A stretch of 60,516 bases of DNA from Prevotella sp. UBA1705. GTDB lineage: Bacteria > Bacteroidota > Bacteroidia > Bacteroidales > Bacteroidaceae. The notes under the pieces were generated by a model, which was not told the DNA's origin, did not search any database, and was given only the letters and a program-made list of their open reading frames with translations. The stretch's first letter is position 1. Every line of letters starts with the position of its first letter. The stretch spans positions 1 through 60,516 of the forward strand of contig DCJH01000050.1 of the NCBI GenBank assembly GCA_002317385.1, given 5' to 3'. Positions 1 to 6,607 of this stretch are shown piece after piece. Made by a program: the position numbers and the translations under genes.

Positions 1-47
1 GACTCTTAATCAGTGGGTCTAGGGTTCGAATCCCTAAGGACGCACCA
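1..47 (+). tRNA. tRNA-Lys (CTT), 3' part only
   Basis: The window opens inside a tRNA. The anticodon loop CTCTTAA gives anticodon CTT (lysine). It is followed by the 3' half of the anticodon stem, a variable loop, a T-arm with TTCGAAT, the acceptor 3' strand, and an encoded CCA at 45-47. The D-arm and 5' acceptor strand lie outside the window. Confidence 0.85.
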
Positions 48-68
48 CTCTTGAGAAAACAATATTAT

Positions 69-100
69 AGCCGAGCATCATCATTTGCTTGGCTATTTTT
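69..100 (+). terminator. Rho-independent terminator after tRNA-Lys
   Basis: AGCCGAGCA (69-77) pairs with TGCTTGGCT (86-94) with one G:T, and a T run follows at 96-100. It lies about 20 bases after the tRNA CCA end and should end that transcript. Confidence 0.7.
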
Positions 101-268
101 GAATAGAAGTACTCAAAGATATAACTTTTTAATTTTAAAAAATAAAAGTTATAATACTTTAAATAACACGACGCAAGTGTGATTATTTGACTATAAGTTA
201 CTAACTTTCATATAATTATAGCCAAACACTATTGCTCCAATAGTTTATATTTCATTTTTTGCGATAGC
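101..268. other. AT-rich gap upstream of rpoD
   Basis: This AT-rich stretch holds no credible ORF. The best promoter-like pair for rpoD is weak: TTG at 232-234, 19 bases, then ATTTTTTG at 254-261, which lacks the TA of the Bacteroidetes -7 box. Confidence 0.4.
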
Positions 269-1141
269 ATGAGACAACTTAAAATTCAGAAAAGTATAAC
301 CAATCGAGCCAGCGAAGCATTAGACAAGTACCTGATTGAGATTGGCAGGGCTCCTTTGATTTCCATCGAGGAAGAGATTGAACTGGCGCAGGCCATCCGA
401 AAAGGTGGGCGCGAGGGACAGAAGGCAAAGGATAAGCTCATCACTTCCAACCTGAGATTCGTTGTCTCTGTGGCTAAACAATACCAGCATCAAGGACTCT
501 CGCTCACCGACCTGATCAACGAAGGGAATATCGGACTGATGAAGGCGGCTGAGAAATTTGACGAGACCCGAGGTTTCAAATTCATCTCTTATGCTGTTTG
601 GTGGATTCGACAAAGCATATTGCAGGCTATCGCCGAGCAGAGCCGCATCGTACGGTTACCTCTCAACCAAGTGGGAACACTGAGCAAAATCAATCAGGAA
701 ATCAACCGATTTGAACAGAAATACGAGCGTAGACCGAGTACAGAAGAGATTGCTGCTTCAGTCAACATCGAAGTGGAGAAGCTCACCCAGAGCATGATGG
801 CCGATGGCAATCATGTGAGCATCGACGCTCCTTTCCAGGAGGGCGAAGACAATTCCATGGCCGATCTGCTCTCGGGTGACGACGATAGCATGACAGATCG
901 CGGCGTGGACCACGAGAGTATGACGCAGGAACTCAATACGGTCTTGGAGCACGTGCTGAAAGATCGGGAAGCTACCATTGTCAGGGAATGCTTCGGAATC
1001 GGCTGCCATGAGCTGGGACTGGAGGAGATTGGCGACCAAATGGGACTGACCCGAGAACGCGTAAGGCAGATCAGGGAGAAGAGTATCCTGAAGCTTCGAG
1101 AGAGCGGGAACATCAAAATTCTGGCTAAATATTTGGGATAA
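269..1141 (+). CDS. rpoD: RNA polymerase primary sigma factor (sigma-70 family, Bacteroidetes short form)
   Basis: Housekeeping sigma subunit that directs RNA polymerase to promoters. At 290 residues it is the short form usual in Bacteroidota, without the long N-terminal region 1.1 and spacer of enteric RpoD. Region 1.2 is near residues 14-46; region 2 follows with NLRFVVSVAKQY, the core-binding stretch DLINEGNIGLMKA, and the promoter-melting part FKFISYAVWWIRQSI; region 3 is around 135-210; the region 4 helix-turn-helix near 250-280 has LEEIGDQMGLTRERVRQIREK. The matching specificity is visible in the window as repeated TTG-N19/20-TAnnTTTG promoters. The ABC gene starts 47 bases downstream on the same strand and may be cotranscribed. 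Identification is firm; that it is the only primary sigma is inferred. Confidence 0.96.
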   Translation: MRQLKIQKSITNRASEALDKYLIEIGRAPLISIEEEIELAQAIRKGGREGQKAKDKLITSNLRFVVSVAKQYQHQGLSLTDLINEGNIGLMKAAEKFDETRGFKFISYAVWWIRQSILQAIAEQSRIVRLPLNQVGTLSKINQEINRFEQKYERRPSTEEIAASVNIEVEKLTQSMMADGNHVSIDAPFQEGEDNSMADLLSGDDDSMTDRGVDHESMTQELNTVLEHVLKDREATIVRECFGIGCHELGLEEIGDQMGLTRERVRQIREKSILKLRESGNIKILAKYLG

Positions 1142-1188
1142 TTCCCCTATTCCCACTAAATATCAATGACATCAACCCTGAGAATTAC

Positions 1189-1935
1189 ATGCAATTAAGT
1201 ATTCATAATTTAGTAAAGACGTTTGGAGAGAAGACTGCGGTCGACGTCCCCTCATTTACAATCAACCATGGAGATATTCTTGGACTGGTAGGAAACAACG
1301 GTGCCGGTAAGACCACGCTGTTCAGATTGTTTCTCGATCTCCTGCAAGCAGACAACGGAGAAGTGACTATGACACCTCGCGGAACCGACGAGAACCCCAA
1401 TCCAGAACCTATTAATCCAGCACAAACAGAGGCTTGGAAAAATATGACTGGGGCCTATATCGACGAAGGATTCCTCATCGATTTCCTTACACCAGAGGAG
1501 TATATCGACTTCATTGCCAAGGTGCACGGCCTGCCAGCAATAGACTGGGACAACATTCCCGACTCCCCAATCGCACCCTTCCTGGCCTTTGCCAACGGAG
1601 AAATATTCGGTCAAAAGAAGTACATCAGGAATTTCAGTGCCGGAAACAAACAGAAGATTGGCATCATTGCCGTGCTTTTCTCTAAGCCAGAATTGGTGAT
1701 ATTGGACGAGCCTTTCAACTTCCTCGATCCATCAGGACAGAACATTCTCAAAAAGATTCTGCTTGATTACCATGCATCTACAGGCGCTACCATCGTAGTA
1801 AGCAGCCACAATCTCCAGCACACCATCGACATTAGCAATCGCATTGCCCTGTTGGAAAAGGGACAGATTCTTGAGGATCTACCCAACGAAAGTGGCAGCG
1901 CACGCAACAAACTGGAGGAATATTTCAATGTATAA
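1189..1935 (+). CDS. ABC transporter ATP-binding protein
   Basis: Cytoplasmic ATPase subunit of an ABC transporter, 248 residues with a single nucleotide-binding domain. Walker A is GNNGAGKT at about residues 35-42; the signature is degenerate (FSAGNKQK, near 151); Walker B with the catalytic glutamate is LVILDEP near 168; the switch histidine is in SSHNL near 205. The sequence resembles ABC-2 type exporter ATPases. No membrane-spanning partner lies nearby: upstream is rpoD, downstream tRNA-Pro. The permease must be encoded elsewhere, or the protein acts outside transport. The substrate cannot be read from the sequence. Confidence 0.88.
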   Translation: MQLSIHNLVKTFGEKTAVDVPSFTINHGDILGLVGNNGAGKTTLFRLFLDLLQADNGEVTMTPRGTDENPNPEPINPAQTEAWKNMTGAYIDEGFLIDFLTPEEYIDFIAKVHGLPAIDWDNIPDSPIAPFLAFANGEIFGQKKYIRNFSAGNKQKIGIIAVLFSKPELVILDEPFNFLDPSGQNILKKILLDYHASTGATIVVSSHNLQHTIDISNRIALLEKGQILEDLPNESGSARNKLEEYFNV

Positions 1936-2008
1936 GCACTTGTCAATGGTTGGTTGGTATTGTCCACCCGCCCATTGACAGTGAAATCTTAAAAAAAGAA
2001 AGATTCGT

Positions 2009-2039
2009 TTGGTGGTATCACAAAAAAGATTTACCTTTG
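2009..2039 (+). promoter_or_regulatory. Bacteroidetes-type promoter of tRNA-Pro
   Basis: TTG at 2009-2011 (TTTG from 2008), a spacer of exactly 20 bases, then TACCTTTG at 2032-2039 match the Bacteroidetes consensus TTG-N19/20-TAnnTTTG. The expected transcription start is near 2043, about 48 bases before the tRNA. Confidence 0.75.
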
Positions 2040-2090
2040 CACTCGCTAACAAAAGGATGGCCCTTGAGGACGATCTTTTACTAAGGCAAA

Positions 2091-2167
2091 CGGGGTGTAG
2101 CGCAGTCCGGTAGCGCTCCTGGTTTGGGACCAGGTGGTCGCAGGTTCGAATCCTGTCGCCCCGACCA
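2091..2167 (+). tRNA. tRNA-Pro (TGG)
   Basis: A complete 77-base tRNA. The acceptor arm pairs CGGGGTG with CGCCCCG, the anticodon stem CCTGG/CCAGG encloses loop TTTGGGA (anticodon TGG, proline), the T-arm is GCAGG-TTCGAAT-CCTGT, and CCA is encoded at 2165-2167. Confidence 0.97.
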
Positions 2168-2175
2168 TCATCCAT

Positions 2176-2212
2176 CGCAGTGATTTGAGTTTCAAATCAT
2201 TGCGTTTTTTTT
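2176..2212 (+). terminator. Terminator of tRNA-Pro
   Basis: A 13-bp stem (2176-2188 with 2192-2204, one G:T pair) with loop GTT, followed by eight T at 2205-2212. It starts nine bases after the tRNA. Confidence 0.85.
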
Positions 2213-2253
2213 ATATCCCTACCCTTTCACCATAACTGGATGCGTAACAAAAT

Positions 2254-2317
2254 AAAAAGGCTTTGCCTCTTTCCCGAAGAATCATCCATAAAGAAGGTTC
2301 AGGAAAAGGCAAAGCCT
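2254..2317 (-). terminator. Probable terminator of prs
   Basis: Perfect 11-bp inverted repeat AGGCTTTGCCT (2258-2268) and AGGCAAAGCCT (2307-2317). On the minus strand it is followed by TTTTTATTTT. The loop of 38 bases is unusually long for a simple terminator. Confidence 0.6.
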
Positions 2318-2341
2318 ATTTATCTATTGGAATACTCTATT

Positions 2342-3280
2342 CTACACGAGATACTGAGAGGAGATGCTCTCATTGGAAACCACACGCTTGATGGTTTCGG
2401 CAAACATGTTGGCCACACTCAGCTGAACCACTTTGTCGCAACGCTGCGTGTAAGGTATGGAATCAGTGAAAACTATCTCTTGCAGCGCCGAGTTCTGCAC
2501 ACGTTCGCTGGCAGGACCACTCATCACGCAATGGGAGGCACAGGCACGAACACTCAGTGCACCAGCCTGCATCATGATATCGGCAGCCTTGGTAATGGTA
2601 CCGGCCGTGTCGACCATATCATCCACAATCACCACGTTCTTATCCTTCACCTCACCAATAATCTGCATGCTCTCCACGATATTAGCACGGGCACGGGTCT
2701 TGTTGCAGAGCACCAACGGGCAGCCTAAGTACTTGGCATAGGTGTTAGCACGCTTCGAACCGCCCACGTCGGGTGAGGCAATCACGAGGTCTTTGAGGTG
2801 AAGGCCCTGCAGATAAGGCAGGATTACTCCAGAAGCATACAAGTGATCCACCGGTACATTGAAGAAACCTTGAATCTGATCAGCATGGAGGTCCATGGTG
2901 ATCAAGCGGTCGATACCGGCAACGCTCAACAGGTCAGCCACCAGTTTGGCACCGATGCTTACTCTCGGCTTGTCCTTACGATCCTGACGAGCCCATCCGA
3001 AGTAAGGAATAACTGCAATGACCTGGCGGGCCGAAGCACGCTTGGCGGCATCAATCATCAACAGAAGCTCCATCAGATTGTCAGAGGTCGGGAAGGTGCT
3101 CTGTACGAGAAACACGTCTCGCCCTCTGATAGATTCCTCGTAAGAAACCGCAAACTCACCATCAGAGAACTTTGTCACAACAAGGTTGCCCAACGGACAA
3201 CCCAATGATGCGCAAATTTTTTCCGCAAGGTAACGTGACTTTGTACCTGAGAAAACTAAAAAAGAGTTACTTTCACTCAT
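2342..3280 (-). CDS. prs: Ribose-phosphate pyrophosphokinase (PRPP synthetase)
   Basis: Makes phosphoribosyl pyrophosphate from ribose 5-phosphate and ATP, the precursor for nucleotides, NAD, histidine and tryptophan; HisG encoded later in this window uses PRPP. The protein has 312 residues, the normal length for the cytoplasmic class I enzyme. The N-terminal half contains FSDGEFAVSYEESIRGRDVFLVQST; the metal/ATP region has MDLHADQIQGFF; the PRPP-binding loop VVIVDDMVDTAGT lies near residues 215-230. It is a single gene with its own terminator. No exact TTG/TAnnTTTG promoter was found upstream. Confidence 0.96.
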   Translation of the reverse strand: MSESNSFLVFSGTKSRYLAEKICASLGCPLGNLVVTKFSDGEFAVSYEESIRGRDVFLVQSTFPTSDNLMELLLMIDAAKRASARQVIAVIPYFGWARQDRKDKPRVSIGAKLVADLLSVAGIDRLITMDLHADQIQGFFNVPVDHLYASGVILPYLQGLHLKDLVIASPDVGGSKRANTYAKYLGCPLVLCNKTRARANIVESMQIIGEVKDKNVVIVDDMVDTAGTITKAADIMMQAGALSVRACASHCVMSGPASERVQNSALQEIVFTDSIPYTQRCDKVVQLSVANMFAETIKRVVSNESISSQYLV

Positions 3281-3454
3281 ATTTTTCTGTGTTTATTTAA
3301 TATGTAGACTTATCGTATTTGACATGCAGTGCTCATCGCTGAACCTGCCGGGTTACATGAAGGTTGGAGGACATCCAATGTTCCTTTTGACTCCTGTCAA
3401 TCAATCTTTCTGATATTTTCTGAATAGTATTCCTCATCATTGTATAGCCATTAT

Positions 3455-3652
3455 TTATTGGAGAATAAAAGAAGGGACAAAGACGAGGGGAGCAACTCTA
3501 TCCTGTTTGAAAAGCATCAAACCTGAATAGCCCTGCAAACGGACTCTACCTGAAATAAAACGGCCATTCACCCCATGAGCAGCAATTACTGCCCTAACCC
3601 TTTCGTCTAAGTGACGCCATGTGGAGCCTATCATGACCGAATATTCCATCAT
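3455..3652 (-). CDS. Small uncharacterised protein (65 aa)
   Basis: Not a family I recognise. The ORF extends upstream to 3670, but a perfect Bacteroidetes promoter (TTG-N20-TACATTTG, 3698 down to 3668) puts transcription start near 3664, so Met-Met at 3652/3649 is the better start. The peptide is soluble and basic in its middle, with WRHLDERVRAVIAAHGVNGRF followed by short strands (FISGRVRLQGYSG, RVAPLVFVP), so a small helix-plus-sheet fold is possible. It has no signal peptide or membrane helix. It is divergent from nspC across about 90 bases. The promoter is the main reason to call it; the reading frame alone would be weak. Confidence 0.5.
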   Translation of the reverse strand: MMEYSVMIGSTWRHLDERVRAVIAAHGVNGRFISGRVRLQGYSGLMLFKQDRVAPLVFVPSFILQ

Positions 3653-3667
3653 TATTTTTTTCAAGTG

Positions 3668-3698
3668 CAAATGTATAAAAAATCCTTTGAATAGGCAA
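3668..3698 (-). promoter_or_regulatory. Bacteroidetes-type promoter of the small ORF
   Basis: Read on the minus strand: TTG (3698-3696), exactly 20 bases, TACATTTG (3675-3668). Expected transcription start is near 3664, about 12 bases before the Met-Met start. Confidence 0.65.
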
Positions 3699-3718
3699 TA
3701 TTATTTGGAAATAAAACT

Positions 3719-3726
3719 TATCTTTG
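3719..3726 (+). promoter_or_regulatory. -7 element of nspC
   Basis: TATCTTTG matches TAnnTTTG and lies 17 bases before the nspC ATG. No TTG is seen at the right distance upstream, so only the -7 box is supported. Confidence 0.45.
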
Positions 3727-3743
3727 CATGAAAAGTAAAGCGT

Positions 3744-4922
3744 ATGAAAGTGAACATGGGAACGTTTGAGGAGTTGCACCGACCCGCATATATTCTCGAG
3801 GAAGCACGTCTGAGAAAGAATCTCGAACTCATTACCAAGGTTTCAGAAGAGGCCCAAGTAGAGATTATCCTGGCCTTCAAGGCTTTTGCCTTGTGGAAAA
3901 CCTTCCCTATTTTTCGTGAATATATCCATTCGGTCACAGCCAGCTCATTGTCTGAGGCACGCCTGGGGTTCGAGGAGTTCGGCGCTCCAGTCCATGCATA
4001 CTCCCCCTCCTATACCGACTATGAGATAGACGACATTGCCGCCATATCGAGCCATCTCACCTTCAACTCCCTGAGCCAGATGAACCGCTATGCCGAACGG
4101 GTGAAGGCCAATCATCCCGATATCAGTCTGGGCCTGCGCGTAAACCCTGAATATAGCGAGATACACAATATATTATATGATCCTTGTGCTCCCGGTACAA
4201 GGTTTGGAATCAATGCCCAGACCATGCCCGAGCAATTGCCCAACTATATTGATGGATTCCACTGTCACTGCCACTGCGAGAACGGAGCAGATGTGTTCCA
4301 GCGCACACTGAGCCATCTTGAGGCTAAGTTTGCCCCTTGGTTCCCTCAACTGAAATGGATCAACTTCGGCGGAGGACATCTTATGACACGCAAGGACTAC
4401 GACATTCCGTTGCTCCTCGAGGTGCTCAAAGGATTCCATGAGCGCCATCCCCACCTCCATCTGATACTCGAACCAGGAAGTGCTTTCCTATGGCAGACTG
4501 GTCCGTTGGTAGGTCAGGTGGTCGACATCGTAGAGGACAAGGGCATCCGCACGGCCATTCTCAATGTGAGTTTCACCTGTCATATGCCCGACTGCTTAGA
4601 GGGGCCCTACTGGCCCGACGTGAGAAATGCTCAGACCATCGAGAGCGAGGATGGCCGACTTCCAGAGGGACACCACGAGCATATCTACCGGCTCGGCGGA
4701 AGTTCATGCCTCAGTGGCGACTTCATGGGCTACTGGGTGTTCGACCATGAACTGCAGATTGGGGAGAACATCATCTTCGAGGACATGATTCATTATACCA
4801 CGGTGAAGACCCATACCTTCAATGGAGTGTCCCATCCTGCTATTGCTCTCGCCCACCCCGACGGCGAACTGGAGATGCTCCGGGAGTTTACCTACGAAGA
4901 TTACAAGAGCAGAATGGACTAA
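3744..4922 (+). CDS. nspC: Carboxynorspermidine decarboxylase
   Basis: PLP-dependent enzyme of the alternative spermidine pathway, converting carboxy(nor)spermidine to (nor)spermidine in the cytoplasm. At 392 residues it has the alanine-racemase fold type III of the DABA/ornithine decarboxylase group. The PLP lysine is in AFKAFALW (Lys46); other family features are FGINAQ, GFHCHCHCENG, the glycine-rich phosphate loop NFGGGH and the C-terminal active-site part LGGSSCLSGDFMGYW. The partner carboxynorspermidine dehydrogenase is not in this window. It is single and ends at a strong terminator shared with rpsP. An earlier in-frame start is not available. Confidence 0.93.
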   Translation: MKVNMGTFEELHRPAYILEEARLRKNLELITKVSEEAQVEIILAFKAFALWKTFPIFREYIHSVTASSLSEARLGFEEFGAPVHAYSPSYTDYEIDDIAAISSHLTFNSLSQMNRYAERVKANHPDISLGLRVNPEYSEIHNILYDPCAPGTRFGINAQTMPEQLPNYIDGFHCHCHCENGADVFQRTLSHLEAKFAPWFPQLKWINFGGGHLMTRKDYDIPLLLEVLKGFHERHPHLHLILEPGSAFLWQTGPLVGQVVDIVEDKGIRTAILNVSFTCHMPDCLEGPYWPDVRNAQTIESEDGRLPEGHHEHIYRLGGSSCLSGDFMGYWVFDHELQIGENIIFEDMIHYTTVKTHTFNGVSHPAIALAHPDGELEMLREFTYEDYKSRMD

Positions 4923-4930
4923 GGAATACA

Positions 4931-4970
4931 AAAAATCACAACAAGAGCAATTCTTGTTGTGATTTTGTTT
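4931..4970. terminator. Bidirectional terminator between nspC and rpsP
   Basis: A 13-bp perfect stem (4934-4946 with 4952-4964) with an A-rich left flank and a T-rich right flank. The flanks GAATACAAAA and TTTTGTATTC are themselves complementary. It can serve both convergent genes. Confidence 0.85.
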
Positions 4971-5025
4971 TTTTGTATTCATCCCAATCCTAAGCAGTTT
5001 GGGACGAATCGTTAGATGCGAATGC

Positions 5026-5601
5026 TTATGCCTCAGCAGGTGCCTTGGTCTCAGCCTCTGCGGCGGGAGCCTCTGTCTCTGCTACTTCAGCAGCCTGCTC
5101 AGCAGCAGCCTCTGCCTCAGCTTCAGCCTTTGCGGCAGCAGCGGCAGCAGCCTTATCGGCTACCTTCTTGGCAATAGCCTCATTCACTTTCTTCTCCTGC
5201 TCCAACTCCTTGGCGGCAGACTCCTCGCGGCTCTTAGCCACTGCGCTACGCAGTGCGGTGAGCTTCTGGTCCTTACCGTTCTTCCAAGCGTCGAACTTCT
5301 GCTGGCAAGCAGCCTCGTCGAAAGCACCCTTCTTTACACCACCTTTAAGGTGCTTCATCATGTAGACGCCCTCGCTCTTGAGAATGTTGCGCACAGTGTC
5401 AGTAGGCTGAGCACCGCACTCTACCCAATGAAGGGCACGTTCAAAATTCAAATCTACGGTTGCGGGATTGGTGTTAGGGTTGTAAGTACCAATCTTCTCT
5501 GTAAATTTACCATCACGTGGAGCTCTTACATCAGCGATGACGATGCTGTAGAACGCATAGTTCTTACGACCACCACGCTGTAATCTAATTTTTGTTGCCA
5601 T
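5026..5601 (-). CDS. rpsP: 30S ribosomal protein S16 with long C-terminal extension
   Basis: Structural protein of the small ribosomal subunit. Residues 1-85 are the conserved S16 domain (start MATKIRLQRGGRKNYAFYSIV, then DGKFTEKIGTYNPNTNP and WVECGAQPTDTVRNIL). Residues about 115-191 are a charged and then Ala/Glu-rich tail (AKAEAEAEAAAEQAAE); S16 elsewhere is often only 80-90 residues, and such long tails are common in Bacteroidota. The tail may contact other ribosome parts, but its role is unknown. It has its own promoter-like -7 box at 5661-5668 and a 3' terminator shared with nspC. Confidence 0.96.
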   Translation of the reverse strand: MATKIRLQRGGRKNYAFYSIVIADVRAPRDGKFTEKIGTYNPNTNPATVDLNFERALHWVECGAQPTDTVRNILKSEGVYMMKHLKGGVKKGAFDEAACQQKFDAWKNGKDQKLTALRSAVAKSREESAAKELEQEKKVNEAIAKKVADKAAAAAAAKAEAEAEAAAEQAAEVAETEAPAAEAETKAPAEA

Positions 5602-5660
5602 TTTGTTTTAAAAACTTTATTGAGGTTTGAATTAATACCACTAACTCGTAGTAGCGGCTG

Positions 5661-5668
5661 CAAAGGTA
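5661..5668 (-). promoter_or_regulatory. -7 element of rpsP
   Basis: TACCTTTG on the minus strand, about 60 bases before the rpsP ATG. A TTG occurs upstream at a spacing of 23, longer than the usual 19-20. Confidence 0.5.
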
Positions 5669-5764
5669 CTACTTTTAGTTTATAATCAGGACAATACGAC
5701 TTTGCTTTTATATCCCAATTAAGGAAAATTAAGGAATCAAGTATGCCACGGCACTCAAACAAAT

Positions 5765-5789
5765 CAGCCTCGCCACAGGGGCAAGGCTG
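5765..5789 (-). terminator. Possible terminator of the YebC-like gene
   Basis: CAGCCTCGCC (5765-5774) pairs with GGCAAGGCTG (5780-5789) with one mismatch. The minus-strand sequence after it (ATTTGTTTG) is only moderately T-rich. Confidence 0.4.
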
Positions 5790-5833
5790 AAAAATTAGTG
5801 TGATATCATGATTCCGAAGAAGAGGCCAACTGC

Positions 5834-6562
5834 TTATTCCTCCGGCTTCATATTGGTGTACACGTTCTGAACATCGTCAAACTCCTCGAGTTTTTCCACC
5901 ATCTTGTCGATGGTCTCACGCTGTTCTGCCGTGGCATCCTTCAAATCGTTGGGGATACGGGTAAACTCTGCGCTGGTAATCTCGAAGCCGTTTTCCTCCA
6001 GATACTTCTGAATGTCGCCGAAACTGGTGGGAGAACCGTAGATCGTGATCTCGCTTTCCTCGTCGTCAACATCGTATTCGTCGTCCACACCGAAGTCTAT
6101 AAGTTCCAGAATCAGGTCGTCCATCTCCACCCCATCCTTCTGCTTGAAGGTGAACACACACTTATGATCAAAGAGGAAACTCAGCGAACCCTGGTTGCCC
6201 AAGTTGCCGCTGAACTTGTTGAAGACCGAGCGAACATCTGCCACCGTGCGGGTGGTGTTGTCTGTCAAAGTATCTACAAAGACAGCAATTCCGTGAGGCC
6301 CATATCCCTCGTAAGTCACTTCCTTGTATTCGCTGGTGTCCTTGCCCTGGGCATTCTTGATGGCACGCTCGATGTTGTCCTTCGGCATGTTCTCACGCTT
6401 GCAAGTAGCAATAATCGCACGCAATGTCGGATTGTTCTCAGGCTCGGGGCCGCCGGCCTTGACCGCAATTGCAATCTGTTTACCTAATTTCGTAAAAGTA
6501 CGGGCCATATGACCCCACCTCTTCATCTTCGTAGCTTTACGATACTCAAATGCTCTTCCCAT
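5834..6562 (-). CDS. YebC/PmpR family protein
   Basis: Member of the YebC family, described in other bacteria as DNA-binding transcriptional regulators (PmpR) or as a translation factor easing ribosome stalling at proline runs. The length, 242 residues, is normal. Family landmarks are the start MGRAFEYRKATKMKRWG, then LGKQIAIAVKAGGP, the helical stretch CKRENMPKDNIERAIKNA and YEGYGPHGIAVFVDTLTDN; the acidic C-terminal domain contains DVDDEESEITIYG. It sits 45 bases after pheT on the same strand and is probably cotranscribed with it, which would fit a translation-related role. Which of the two functions it has cannot be decided from the sequence. Confidence 0.92.
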   Translation of the reverse strand: MGRAFEYRKATKMKRWGHMARTFTKLGKQIAIAVKAGGPEPENNPTLRAIIATCKRENMPKDNIERAIKNAQGKDTSEYKEVTYEGYGPHGIAVFVDTLTDNTTRTVADVRSVFNKFSGNLGNQGSLSFLFDHKCVFTFKQKDGVEMDDLILELIDFGVDDEYDVDDEESEITIYGSPTSFGDIQKYLEENGFEITSAEFTRIPNDLKDATAEQRETIDKMVEKLEEFDDVQNVYTNMKPEE

Positions 6563-6607
6563 GGGAAATTCTGTTGTTTAATTATTTGTGAGTTGTTTAT
6601 ACTTCAT

